A stretch of DNA of 64,000 nt from Ferruginibacter paludis (lineage in GTDB: Bacteria > Bacteroidota > Bacteroidia > Chitinophagales > Chitinophagaceae). Where the stretch lies: contig NZ_JAUFQJ010000002.1 of assembly GCF_030409685.1 (NCBI RefSeq), forward strand, positions 186,001 to 250,000. The letters run 5' to 3'. The notes below the pieces were generated by a model that was given only the letters and a program-made list of their open reading frames with translations, searched no databases and was not told where the DNA came from. Made by a program: the position numbers and the translations under genes. This document shows positions 36,022 through 49,867 of the stretch, one piece after another (position 1 is the first letter of the stretch; each line of letters opens with the position of its first letter).

Positions 36022-37095
36022 ATGGCGAAAAAGCATATTCTTGTTGTTCCCGGAGATGGAATAGGACAGGAAGTTACTTTGGTTGGAAAAAAAGTGTTGG
36101 ACAAAATAGCGGCCAGGTTTGGTCATGAATTTACGTATGATGAAGCCTTGATTGGTCATGTGGCCATTGAAGCTACCGGTAATCCTCTACCAGATGAATC
36201 GCTTGAAAAAATGCGCAATTCAGATGCGGTATTGTTTGGAGCAGTGGGTCACCCTAAGTATGACAACGATCCTTCTGCAAAAGTAAGACCAGAGCAGGGG
36301 TTGCTGAAGATGAGAAAAGAATTGGGCCTATATGCCAACCTTCGTCCGATCAAATTATTTGATGAATTGTTAGGTGCTTCCAGCATTAAGCCAGAAATAT
36401 TAAAAGGTGCTGATATATTATTTTTCAGGGAACTAACCGGTGATATTTATTTCGGTGAAAAGGGAAGAAAGAATGATGGCAATACCGCCTTCGATGTGGC
36501 CGAGTACAGCCGTTTTGAAGTAGAGCGTATAGGCCGCAAGGCTTTTGAAGCAGCCAGAACAAGACGCAAAAAATTATGCTCTGTTGATAAAGCCAACGTG
36601 CTGGAAACAAGCCGCCTTTGGAGGGAAGAAATTCAGAAGCTGGCATTGGAATATCCGGATGTAGAAGTGGAATACCAGTTTGTAGATTCTACTGCGATGA
36701 TACTGATTAAAGATCCGCGTCGCTTTGATGTAGTGGTAACCGCCAATTTGTTTGGTGATATCCTTACCGATGAAGCTTCGCAGATTGCAGGTTCTATGGG
36801 TATGCTGGCGTCCGCCTCAATCGGAGATGGAACAGGTGTATATGAGCCCATTCATGGTTCAGCACATGATATCACGGGTAAAGGAATCGCCAATCCATTG
36901 GCTTCAGTATTGTCTGCAGCTTTATTGCTGGATATATCTTTTGGAATGAAAGAAGAATCCGAGTTGGTGATCAGTGCTGTTGACCAGGTATTGAAAGCAG
37001 GTTATCGTACTGTTGATATTGCAGACAGAACAATTACTAAAGAAAATATTTTAGGTACCGAAGCCATGGGCGAAGCGGTGTTGAAATTTTTATAA
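36022..37095 (+). CDS. leuB: 3-isopropylmalate dehydrogenase
   Basis: 357 residues. Oxidatively decarboxylates 3-isopropylmalate with NAD. Family marks: HILVVPGDGIGQEV at the N-terminus, LLKMRKELGLYANLRP, RELTGDIYFGEKGR, DSTAMILIKDPRRFDVVVTANLFGDILTDEAS and GSMGMLASASIGDGTGVYEPIHGSAHDI, which carry the substrate and metal residues. Closes the leu operon ahead of a strong terminator. Confidence 0.97.
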   Translation: MAKKHILVVPGDGIGQEVTLVGKKVLDKIAARFGHEFTYDEALIGHVAIEATGNPLPDESLEKMRNSDAVLFGAVGHPKYDNDPSAKVRPEQGLLKMRKELGLYANLRPIKLFDELLGASSIKPEILKGADILFFRELTGDIYFGEKGRKNDGNTAFDVAEYSRFEVERIGRKAFEAARTRRKKLCSVDKANVLETSRLWREEIQKLALEYPDVEVEYQFVDSTAMILIKDPRRFDVVVTANLFGDILTDEASQIAGSMGMLASASIGDGTGVYEPIHGSAHDITGKGIANPLASVLSAALLLDISFGMKEESELVISAVDQVLKAGYRTVDIADRTITKENILGTEAMGEAVLKFL

Positions 37096-37110
37096 AAATA
37101 AGTTTTTCAA

Positions 37111-37156
37111 AAAGGTGCAAATGGCAAAGCAATTTGCTATTTGCACCTTTTTTTAT
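37111..37156. terminator. Bidirectional terminator, leuB / lacI-type gene
   Basis: 18-bp arms (37111-37128 and 37133-37150) with one mismatch and a GCAA tetraloop: AAAGGTGCAAATGGCAAA / TTTGCTATTTGCACCTTT. T-runs flank it on both strands, so it can stop leuB (plus) and the LacI-type gene (minus), whose stop lies 35 nt to the right. Confidence 0.93.
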
Positions 37157-37185
37157 TATCAGTATTTGTGCAGCCATCTAATCCA

Positions 37186-38208
37186 TTACAAGGTCGATTT
37201 TCTTACAATCATAACTGAAGGAATCACAATCTCCTCATCCGTCAGTTCAAAATTTTTTCTTTCCAAAGCCTTTAATAGCAAGGCTGCCGCGGCTTTGCCC
37301 ATTTCAAATGCGGGTTGTGTAATGGTCGTTAACGGTGGGTGTAAAAATGCGGCGGAATCTAAATTAGAAAAACTGATCAACCCTACATCTTGTGGTATAG
37401 GTAACTGTAATTCTTCACAGGCTTGGTAAACCGGCAAGGCCAACTTTTCAACAGATGCAAGAACACCTATGCCTTTTTTCAGTGACGTTAGTTTTCTTAA
37501 CAAATTGCTATAATCTTTTTTTGCATCGTTTGAAAATCTTAGCACATTGCCGCTGGAAAATTTTATGGTGTTATCATACAGGGCTTTTTTATATCCCTCC
37601 AGTCTTTTACAGGAAATAGAGAGTATTTGCGAAAAAGACAGAAAAAGAACTTGCTTGTATCCCTGTTTTATAAGATGTTCAGTTGCTGTAAAGGCGGCCT
37701 CGTAATCATCTGTTATAATTTTTGTGGTGGCCACTTCATCAATCACCCGGTCAAAGAAAACAAGTGGTATTTTCTTCTCTAGCAGGGTGTCAATGTGTTT
37801 GTGCTGTTCGGTTTCCTTTGCAACAGAAATCAATACACCGTCCACCCGGCCGCTCTCAAAGTCTTTTATAATCTGTTCTTCCCTTTCAAAACTTTCATGC
37901 GATAAATAGATTAGTACATGGTATCCTTTTTCTTCAGCCACTGACTCAATGCCATTAATTGCCTGCGCAAAAAAACTATCCGCCACTTCGGGTAATACTA
38001 CTCCAATCGTTTTACTGTTTCTGGTTCTTAAACTGCTGGCGTAAGGGTTGGGTTTGTAATTTAATTTTTCAACCAGGTCATTCACCCGCTGTTTTGTTGC
38101 AGCGCTTATTTCATGGCTGTCGCTGATGGCTTTGGAAACCGTAGAAATAGAAAGCCCCAATTGGTTGGCCAGCATTTTAATCGTTACATTGGTTACTTTC
38201 TCTTTCAT
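37186..38208 (-). CDS. LacI-family transcriptional regulator
   Basis: 340 residues. Helix-turn-helix at the N-terminus (VTIKMLANQLGLSISTVSKAISDSHEISAATKQRVNDLVEKLNYKPNPYASSL), then a periplasmic-binding-protein-like sensor domain (TIGVVLPEVADSFFAQAINGIESVAEEKGYHVLIYLSHES; GVLISVAKE; PLVFFDRVI). It is transcribed away from the inositol oxygenase gene, and an 18-bp perfect palindrome lies 43 nt upstream of its start. It probably represses itself and the MIOX gene, with release by a sugar or polyol ligand; the ligand is not predictable from sequence. Confidence 0.94.
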   Translation of the reverse strand: MKEKVTNVTIKMLANQLGLSISTVSKAISDSHEISAATKQRVNDLVEKLNYKPNPYASSLRTRNSKTIGVVLPEVADSFFAQAINGIESVAEEKGYHVLIYLSHESFEREEQIIKDFESGRVDGVLISVAKETEQHKHIDTLLEKKIPLVFFDRVIDEVATTKIITDDYEAAFTATEHLIKQGYKQVLFLSFSQILSISCKRLEGYKKALYDNTIKFSSGNVLRFSNDAKKDYSNLLRKLTSLKKGIGVLASVEKLALPVYQACEELQLPIPQDVGLISFSNLDSAAFLHPPLTTITQPAFEMGKAAAALLLKALERKNFELTDEEIVIPSVMIVRKSTL

Positions 38209-38250
38209 ACCTGTTTAGAATACCGAAAGCTACATAAAATTTACGTTCTG

Positions 38251-38268
38251 TACGAAACCGGTTTCGTA
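38251..38268. promoter_or_regulatory. Probable LacI-type operator (18-bp palindrome)
   Basis: TACGAAACCGGTTTCGTA is a perfect palindrome with the central CG typical of LacI/PurR-family operators. It lies between the divergent LacI-type gene and inositol oxygenase, 43 nt and 78 nt from the two starts. I did not find a second full copy elsewhere in the window. Confidence 0.85.
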
Positions 38269-38345
38269 AATAAACCCAGCCATAATGTACTGATACAAAT
38301 TTAAAATGCGCAAATTAGCAGAAGTAAATTTCTTGTAAAATTTAA

Positions 38346-39248
38346 ATGCCTGCACATATGTTACCTGCTACAGATGAATTAAGCCAAAGCGCCCTCAATC
38401 CGCTAAAAAGCCTGGATGTTTGGGAAGACGATGTATTGGAACGTTATCCCGATCCGGAGTCAATCGCAACCGATAAATCAACAGAAGCCTACCGCAATTA
38501 CGAGAGCCCGGAAAGAGATACCGTACGTGAATTTTACAGGCTCAACCACACTTACCAGAGTTACGATTTTGTGCTCAGCAAAAAGGCTAATTATTTAAAG
38601 TTTGATAAAAAAGAAATGCCGGTATGGGACGCATTTCAGTTCCTCAATCAACTGGTAGATGACTCAGATCCGGATACAGATCTTGACCAGTTTCAGCATT
38701 TACTACAGACCTCTGAAGCGATCCGTCGCGATGGTCATCCCGATTGGATGGTACTGACTGGTTTGTTGCACGATATGGGTAAAGTACTCTGCCTGTTTGG
38801 TGAACCACAATGGGCGGCTGTGGGTGATACATTCCCGGTTGGTTGCGCCTTTTCAGACAAAATTGTGTATCCCGAATTTTTTAAAGATAGCCCGGATTAC
38901 GACGACGAACGCTACAACACCAAGTACGGTGTATATAGCCCCAATTGCGGATTAGATAATGTGCATCTTTCCTGGGGACACGATGAATATGTATACCACA
39001 TGATGAAAGATTATTTGCCTGAACCCGGTTTGTACATGTTGCGTTATCACTCTTTTTATGCGCAACATCGTGAGCACGCATACGATCACCTGATGAGTGC
39101 CCACGACCATGAGATGTTTAAATGGGTAGATCTTTTTAACCCATATGATTTATATTCTAAAAATCCAACTCCTCCCAATTGGGTTGAATTGAAACCTTAT
39201 TACGAAGCATTGATAAAAAAATATTTACCAGCCACTTTAAAATTTTAA
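38346..39248 (+). CDS. myo-Inositol oxygenase
   Basis: 300 residues. Opens myo-inositol with O2 to D-glucuronate using a di-iron centre. All six iron ligands known from the mammalian enzyme are found at matching spacing: His 118 (FQHLLQTSEAIRRDG), His 142 and Asp 143 (TGLLHDMGK), His 212 (SWGHDEY), His 235 (YHSFY) and Asp 268 (NPYDLY). The length and the DPDTDLDQFQH / PVGCAFSDKIVYPEFF regions fit the family (PF05153). Known mostly from eukaryotes, with scattered bacterial members. It faces the LacI-type regulator across the palindrome and is followed by a sodium/solute symporter that could import inositol. Confidence 0.94.
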   Translation: MPAHMLPATDELSQSALNPLKSLDVWEDDVLERYPDPESIATDKSTEAYRNYESPERDTVREFYRLNHTYQSYDFVLSKKANYLKFDKKEMPVWDAFQFLNQLVDDSDPDTDLDQFQHLLQTSEAIRRDGHPDWMVLTGLLHDMGKVLCLFGEPQWAAVGDTFPVGCAFSDKIVYPEFFKDSPDYDDERYNTKYGVYSPNCGLDNVHLSWGHDEYVYHMMKDYLPEPGLYMLRYHSFYAQHREHAYDHLMSAHDHEMFKWVDLFNPYDLYSKNPTPPNWVELKPYYEALIKKYLPATLKF

Positions 39249-39344
39249 CCGAAGCAATCATTTTTAGCTCTCCGTTTTTTATTTGATATCCTGCTTATTT
39301 ATTTTGTTACAATTGTTTTTTATCTCTTTTAGTTTAATGTAAAA

Positions 39345-39383
39345 AAACTACCACATTTTTCACGATGAAAAGTGTGGTAGTTT
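39345..39383. terminator. Long hairpin after inositol oxygenase
   Basis: 18-bp arms AAACTACCACATTTTTCA and TGAAAAGTGTGGTAGTTT (39345-39362 and 39366-39383) with a 3-nt CGA loop and one G-T wobble. A run of seven A precedes it, so the better U-tract is on the minus strand; on the plus strand only TTTAGTGTTT follows. Probably ends the inositol oxygenase transcript. Confidence 0.7.
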
Positions 39384-39414
39384 AGTGTTTGGGATATTTA
39401 CTACCAGTGTATTG

Positions 39415-39444
39415 TTTGCAAACAGCCATTTTTACTTATCTTGA
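39415..39444 (+). promoter_or_regulatory. Weak candidate promoter for symporter gene
   Basis: TTTG at 39415-39418, 18-bp spacer and TATCTTGA at 39437-39444 (two mismatches to TAnnTTTG), 26 nt before the ATG. A 10-bp palindrome GTTTGCAAAC overlaps the -33 region (39414-39423). Confidence 0.3.
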
Positions 39445-39470
39445 CAGTTCATTAAAATGAATGCTTGCTG

Positions 39471-41099
39471 ATGAATCAATTGCATACACTCGACTACATT
39501 GTATTCTTTGTTTACTTTATTGCGGTCTCGGCTTACGGATATTATATCTACCACAAAAAGAAGTCGTCCACGGCCAGTTCCAGAGATTTTTTTCTTGCGG
39601 AAGGATCCCTTACCTGGTGGGCAATCGGCGCATCCATCATTGCTTCCAATATTTCTGCAGAACATTTTATCGGCATGTCGGGTTCGGGTTTCGCATTGGG
39701 ATTGGCCATATCGAGCTACGAGTGGATGGCAGCAGCGGTGCTGATTATCATTGCCATTTTTGTAATTCCGGTGTACCTGAAAAATAAAATTTTCACCATG
39801 CCGCAATTTTTATCCATGCGGTATAATGATACCGTAAGTACTATCATGGCGGTATTCTGGCTGCTGGTATATGTGTTCGTAAATCTTACCTCTATTATTT
39901 ACCTCGGTGCCCTTGCTATTTCGTCCATCTCTACGGTGAGTTTTGAATGGAGCATTGTTGGCCTGGTAATTTTTTCGCTGGTAGTTACGCTGGGTGGCAT
40001 GAAGGTAATTGGCTATACCGATGTTGTGCAGGTGGTGGTACTGATTTTGGGTGGATTAGTGACCACTTATCTTGCCTTGTCTTTATTGTCAGAAGAATAT
40101 GGCTTCGGTAAAGATATTTTTAAAGGGATGTCCATTTTACGCAAAGAAGCGCCGGAACATTTTCACATGATATTTGATTCATCCAACAAATATTATAAAG
40201 AATTGCCCGGCCTGTCGGTGCTGTTTGGAGGTATGCTGGTAAATAACCTTGCTTACTGGGGATGCAATCAATACATTGTACAACGTGCACTGGGAGCAGA
40301 CTTGGTCACGGCCAGAAAAGGAATTTTATTTGCTGCTTTTTTAAAATTGTTAGTGCCCGTGATTGCGGTGTTGCCGGGCATTGTAATGTATGTATTGCAT
40401 AACAAAGGAATGTTTCAGCACGAGATGTCTGATGCGGCAGGTGTCATCAAACCCGATCATGCTTATCCAACTTTAATGAATTTATTGCCCGCAGGCTTAA
40501 AAGGCATTGCCTTTGCGGCATTGACCGCAGCCGTTGTTGCATCGCTGGCGGGAAAAGCAAACAGCATCTCTACGATTTTTTCGCTGGATATTTATAAAAA
40601 ATATTTTAACAAAGAAGCGTCTGAAAGAAAGATGGTGTTGACCGGAAGATGGGCTGTTGTAATTGCGATGGTCATTGCAGGTATTGTAGCGCCTGCACTA
40701 AAATCACTTGACCAGGCTTACCAGTTTATCCAGGAATATGTAGGCTTTGTTTCGCCGGGAGTGCTGGCCATTTTCTTACTCGGTTTTTTCTGGAAACGCA
40801 CAACTGCTGCGGCAGCATTGGCAGGCGCTGTATTAACTATCCCAATTTCAACAGTGTTGAAATTTTTACCGGTGTGGACGAGCGGTGCTTTTCCTGATAT
40901 TGCCTTTTTAAACAGAATGGTAATAACCTTTGTAACCATTACAGCTTTGATGATTGTAATGAGCCTTGCCAGACCTAAAAAGGAAGGCGAACATGAAATT
41001 GAAGTTGATTCCTCCATGTTTAAAATTACGCCGGGGTTTGCCGTAGGTTCAATTATTATCAGTGGTGTTTTGATTGCTTTATACACGGTTTTTTGGTAA
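39471..41099 (+). CDS. Sodium/solute symporter (SSS family)
   Basis: 542 residues from the ATG at 39471, about 14 transmembrane helices. SGLT-type features: DYIVFFVYFIAVSAYGYYIY as first helix, the sodium-site region SLTWWAIGASIIASNISAEHFIGMSGSG, a conserved ALTAAVVASLAGKANSISTIFSLDIYKKY block at about 345-373, and the late AGAVLTIPISTVLKFLP helix. Members carry sugars, inositol or related compounds with Na+. The neighbours (inositol oxygenase, a sugar-type oxidoreductase, beta-galactosidase) suggest inositol or a sugar; which one is undecided. Confidence 0.92.
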   Translation: MNQLHTLDYIVFFVYFIAVSAYGYYIYHKKKSSTASSRDFFLAEGSLTWWAIGASIIASNISAEHFIGMSGSGFALGLAISSYEWMAAAVLIIIAIFVIPVYLKNKIFTMPQFLSMRYNDTVSTIMAVFWLLVYVFVNLTSIIYLGALAISSISTVSFEWSIVGLVIFSLVVTLGGMKVIGYTDVVQVVVLILGGLVTTYLALSLLSEEYGFGKDIFKGMSILRKEAPEHFHMIFDSSNKYYKELPGLSVLFGGMLVNNLAYWGCNQYIVQRALGADLVTARKGILFAAFLKLLVPVIAVLPGIVMYVLHNKGMFQHEMSDAAGVIKPDHAYPTLMNLLPAGLKGIAFAALTAAVVASLAGKANSISTIFSLDIYKKYFNKEASERKMVLTGRWAVVIAMVIAGIVAPALKSLDQAYQFIQEYVGFVSPGVLAIFLLGFFWKRTTAAAALAGAVLTIPISTVLKFLPVWTSGAFPDIAFLNRMVITFVTITALMIVMSLARPKKEGEHEIEVDSSMFKITPGFAVGSIIISGVLIALYTVFW

Positions 41100-41267
41100 G
41101 CATAATTTTGCTAAACGCAAAAAGTATATCGGCCGGGCTTTGTACGGTGGATTAAAAAGTACAGGTGGTAGCTGTAAAGCGAAATAGTTAAGTTAAATTG
41201 TAGCTTAATTTTTTGCGCATCGATATAAGATTTCAAACTTAAATTTAAAACAACAACACAGATCATC

Positions 41268-45933
<4,666 letters not shown>

Positions 45934-45994
45934 AAATAACGCTTCAATTTTTTGAAGCAGGTTCAAAGTGTAACAAAATAAACGGACTCATCAG

Positions 45995-48295
45995 ATGGAA
46001 TTTACAGAACAATTTATTGAAGCATTTGCTTTACAACAGTACGGCGTAGCGGTGAAAGCAAAAGCACTTAACGGTTACGATGAATTAAATTTTTTATTGA
46101 AAGATAAGGAGGGGCTGCAATACATTTTAAAAGTGGCCACCGATGAACACGGCTACCATTTTTTGGATGCGCAGGTAAAAATTGTAAATCATCTTGCGGC
46201 GAGTGAAGTGGCCAATCAGTTTCAGCATTACCTGCTGAATACCGAAGGGAAGGAATTGACAACGCTGGTAATTGACGACAGAAATTATTACCTGCGTATT
46301 CTGAGTTTTTTAGAGGGCATCTTTTGGGTAGATGCAACCGAAAGGAATGACATCTTACATGCTGATCTCGGCAATTTTCTTGCCAAGATGGATAAGGCAT
46401 TGCAGCATTTTTCTCACCCCGCCATGCACCGGCGTTATATTTGGGATATCAGTACGGCGATGGATGCCAATGCAAAACTGGCTTGCATTACCAATCATGA
46501 AAAAAGGCGCATGGCGGGATATTTTTTACTGCAATTTGAAACAGAAGTAATGCCCGTACTGGCTTCTCTGCGACATGCCTATGCGCACAACGATGCCAAT
46601 GATTACAATTTGCTGGTGAAAGACAATACCGTTTGTGGACTGATTGATTTTGGCGATATGGTATATACAGCGCTCATCAACAGCGTGGCTGTTGCCTGCA
46701 CGTACGCCATGCTGAATAACAAAAGGCCTTTGGAAACGGCCGCGGTGATCGTTAAAAATTACCACGCAGAATATCTTTTAACAATACAGGAGCTCGACCT
46801 GTTGTATTATTTAATTGCAGCAAGGTTGTGCATCAGCGTAACACAATCAGCCTATAACGCCTCGCTCGACAGCAGCAACGAGCATCATTTTATTACGGAG
46901 CAACCTGCCTGGAATTTATTATACCAGCTCATCCGTATTAACCCCGTAAAAGCACAGGATAGTTTCAGAACGGCCTGTGGATATGAGGGCTTGATCAATG
47001 ACAAAGACTATACCGGTTTACTGGAAGAAAGAAAAAAACATGTCGGAAGAAATTTAAGTATCGGTTACAAGCAGCCGCTTAAAATTATAAAAGCTGCGCT
47101 GCAATATTTATATGATGATAAAGGCCGCACTTTTGTGGACTGTGTAAACAATCCTTCGCATGTTGGGCATTGTCACCCGGTGGTAGTGAAACGAATGCAA
47201 AGACAAATTGCAACGCTCAATACCAATACCCGGTATTTAAATGATCACATGATGGAGTATGCAAAACGGCTGACAGCCACCTTGCCGGAATCGCTGTCTG
47301 TTTGTTATTTTACCAACAGCGGCAGTGAGGCAAACGATTTAGCTATCAGGATGAGCCGGCATTTTACCCGTCAAAAAGATATTATTGTGCTTGATCATGC
47401 TTATCATGGTACGTCAACCGTGGCCATGGAGATGAGCCCGTATAAATTTGACAGCAAGGGCGGTTTTGGTAAAATGCCCTGGATTCATAAAGCCATCAAT
47501 CCTGATATGTATCGTGGCCCATACAAATATGGCGATGCCAATGCAGGTGAAAAATATGCAGCGGATGTACAAAGGATTATTGACTCATTAAAGGCAGAAG
47601 GAAAATCCCCGGCGGTTTTTATTTGTGAAACTTTATTGGGTGTTGGCGGTCAAATTCCTTTACCGCCCGGATATTTAAAACAGGTGTACAAATATGTGAA
47701 CGCGGCCGGCGGTGTTTGTATTGCAGACGAAGTACAGGTAGGTTTTGGAAGGGTAGGAGAAAAATTCTGGGGCTTCGAATTGCAGGACGTGGTGCCGGAT
47801 ATTGTGGTAATGGGTAAGCCGATCGGCAACGGGCATCCGTTGGCGGCTGTGGTAGTTACCAATGAAATCGCCGATGCCTTCAACAATGGCATGGAATACT
47901 TTAATACGTTTGGCGGCAACCCGGTTTCCATGGCAACCGGGCTGGCGGTACTGGATGTAATTCAACAGGAGGAAATGCAACAGCACGCACTGGAAACCGG
48001 CAACCATTTAGTGGCAGGGTTAAAGAGGTTAATGGATAAATATGCCATCATCAGCGACGTGCGGGGCCATGGATTATTCATCGGCGCCGAAATGGTAAAA
48101 GATAGAACAACATTAGAGCCTGCAGTTCCGGAAATAGATATCGTGGTTGAAAAAATGAAAGACAAAGGTTATTTATTAAGCACCGATGGACCGTTGCACA
48201 ATGTGCTGAAAATAAAACCACCCATGCCATTCAATCAGCAAAATGCGGATGAGTTGGTGCAATACCTGGATGAATGTTTGGGGGAGTTATCATAG
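45995..48295 (+). CDS. Fused hydroxy-amine kinase and PLP ammoniophospholyase
   Basis: 766 residues in two parts. Residues 1-330 are an APH/hydroxylysine-kinase-like kinase: catalytic HNDANDYN (His 198, Asp 200, Asn 205) and metal-binding IDFGD (Asp 218). Residues about 345-766 are a class-III aminotransferase-fold enzyme: [26 protein letters not shown] (Asp 578), and the PLP lysine in [11 protein letters not shown] (Lys 608). That lysine motif is the form seen in ethanolamine-phosphate and phosphohydroxylysine phospholyases, not GK-LGGG of usual class-III transaminases. The single chain would phosphorylate a hydroxy-amine and then release ammonia and phosphate, giving an aldehyde. Ethanolamine and 5-hydroxylysine are candidate substrates. 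No M23 peptidase domain lies between the halves. Confidence 0.88.
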   Translation: MEFTEQFIEAFALQQYGVAVKAKALNGYDELNFLLKDKEGLQYILKVATDEHGYHFLDAQVKIVNHLAASEVANQFQHYLLNTEGKELTTLVIDDRNYYLRILSFLEGIFWVDATERNDILHADLGNFLAKMDKALQHFSHPAMHRRYIWDISTAMDANAKLACITNHEKRRMAGYFLLQFETEVMPVLASLRHAYAHNDANDYNLLVKDNTVCGLIDFGDMVYTALINSVAVACTYAMLNNKRPLETAAVIVKNYHAEYLLTIQELDLLYYLIAARLCISVTQSAYNASLDSSNEHHFITEQPAWNLLYQLIRINPVKAQDSFRTACGYEGLINDKDYTGLLEERKKHVGRNLSIGYKQPLKIIKAALQYLYDDKGRTFVDCVNNPSHVGHCHPVVVKRMQRQIATLNTNTRYLNDHMMEYAKRLTATLPESLSVCYFTNSGSEANDLAIRMSRHFTRQKDIIVLDHAYHGTSTVAMEMSPYKFDSKGGFGKMPWIHKAINPDMYRGPYKYGDANAGEKYAADVQRIIDSLKAEGKSPAVFICETLLGVGGQIPLPPGYLKQVYKYVNAAGGVCIADEVQVGFGRVGEKFWGFELQDVVPDIVVMGKPIGNGHPLAAVVVTNEIADAFNNGMEYFNTFGGNPVSMATGLAVLDVIQQEEMQQHALETGNHLVAGLKRLMDKYAIISDVRGHGLFIGAEMVKDRTTLEPAVPEIDIVVEKMKDKGYLLSTDGPLHNVLKIKPPMPFNQQNADELVQYLDECLGELS

Positions 48296-48328
48296 ATAAA
48301 ATGGTATTACAGCCAACGTATTTGTGTG

Positions 48329-49867
48329 CTAAAAATCAAACACAAAACCTGAATAAATTTTTCCGTTGAACAATTTATTTTTTGCAAGCCTCACTTCATT
48401 AATCATTAAATTATTGTCGTTGATATAAGCCAGTTTAAAATGCTTCCACCTGAAGGAGGCTGAAAAACTTTGTTGTTTAATGGCATACCCGGTGGCCAGC
48501 AAAATATTATTTGCCGGAACGTAGTTTACCCCAATTGCGGCATCATACAATCCTTTGTCAGTGAACAGCGCATCTACTCCCACATTCAATCTTTCTCTTT
48601 TATAACATATGCCAATGCCATATGCACGTTGGTTTACAAAGGATTGGTTGGAAGAGTCTTTTATAAAAAGATCTTTGTATAATTTGTTTCCGGCAATATT
48701 CATTACAGATACACCAGCCTGTAAATAGCTATTGATTTTATAGTTCACCGATGCGTCAAAATCAAAATGTTGTTTTCGGATACTGTCGTCTACAAAAAAA
48801 ACATAATCAACATTATTCACGAAATCGCTTTGAAGCACAATCAGGTTTGGATTATTAAATTGCTGCCATACCGATTTTAAAGTCAGTGCCACACTTAGTT
48901 TATTATTAACTGAGTATACAGGTGCTATAAAAGCGGCAAATTCTTTTAGCTTTTGGGTATGTGTCCGGTTCACGGTATCAAAATCGCTGGCGACTGAACC
49001 CAGCCTTTGCGAGATTACATTTCTAAATTCATTTTGCTGCGTATAAATGCCGCCCATGCCGAGATACAGTTTGGGCGCAATTTGTTGATAGCCGGACAGT
49101 TTAATGTTGTTTTTAAAATTAGCCAGCAAGCTTACATTATTGGGTTTACTGCTGTTGGCAATGGCCGCGGCGTTCCAAAATACAGCTTCAGATAAATTGC
49201 GTGAAGGAGCGAAATTAAAGCCGGTATTATCTGTATTGATAAGAGGTGATGAGTGGAGAAATTCACCGTATTTTATTTTGCCGGGTAATAACGTTGCAGC
49301 CTTATAAAATCCTGCTTTTTGAGATGCTGCAACCGTAATCAATTTCTCAAATAAATTAATAAACGAAACCGGGCCCATTGCCGCACTGCCCTGGGCGCTG
49401 CCGTCAATGGTTAAAGCAGGCAAATGATGTGCTGAATCCAGCAGCTTTTCAGACATAATATCGGGCAGTTCTGATTCCTTGCAATTCTCCAGTATTTTCC
49501 AGTTTTTTATTGTTACAAACATTTTGGAGGGATCCGGATTTCGCTTGTCCAGGTCTTCCGAAATAAAAACGCGTTCTACCTTTTTGCAGCTGCTGCATTT
49601 GGTAATAATATACAGCGACACGTTTTTATCCCGCAGGTCTTTTGCGCTCCAACCGGTATTGATTTCAAAATAGCCCTGTGGTGTGGTAGTGGTAGCAACG
49701 GCTGCTTTTGGATTAAAAGATGGAATGATGATAATATTGGTGGCTCCTCTTGTAGAAGTCACACCATTGTTGATGCAGCGTAATGTGCCTTTGATAATTA
49801 CCTGTTGCGCAGCAAGTGCATTAGTAAGTATCGTAAATAAGGCAGTGAGTATAATGGGTGTTTTCAT
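48329..49867 (-). CDS. Outer-membrane beta-barrel-like protein with N-terminal CarboxypepD-reg-like domain
   Basis: 512 residues with a signal peptide (ILTALFTILTNALAAQQ). The N-terminal about 110 residues look like a carboxypeptidase-regulatory-type beta domain (VIIKGTLRCINNGVTSTRGATNIII; TTPQGYFEINTG), with a Cys motif TKCSSCKK. From about residue 200 it becomes alternating amphipathic strands with tight turns, for example ASVNYKINSYLQAGVSVMNIAG, ending in a terminal Phe (SGFVFDF), as in outer-membrane barrels; the overall look recalls PorP/SprF-like proteins. Function unknown. Its ATG overlaps the stop of the upstream membrane protein (4 nt), so the two are coupled. Confidence 0.75.
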   Translation of the reverse strand: MKTPIILTALFTILTNALAAQQVIIKGTLRCINNGVTSTRGATNIIIIPSFNPKAAVATTTTPQGYFEINTGWSAKDLRDKNVSLYIITKCSSCKKVERVFISEDLDKRNPDPSKMFVTIKNWKILENCKESELPDIMSEKLLDSAHHLPALTIDGSAQGSAAMGPVSFINLFEKLITVAASQKAGFYKAATLLPGKIKYGEFLHSSPLINTDNTGFNFAPSRNLSEAVFWNAAAIANSSKPNNVSLLANFKNNIKLSGYQQIAPKLYLGMGGIYTQQNEFRNVISQRLGSVASDFDTVNRTHTQKLKEFAAFIAPVYSVNNKLSVALTLKSVWQQFNNPNLIVLQSDFVNNVDYVFFVDDSIRKQHFDFDASVNYKINSYLQAGVSVMNIAGNKLYKDLFIKDSSNQSFVNQRAYGIGICYKRERLNVGVDALFTDKGLYDAAIGVNYVPANNILLATGYAIKQQSFSASFRWKHFKLAYINDNNLMINEVRLAKNKLFNGKIYSGFVFDF

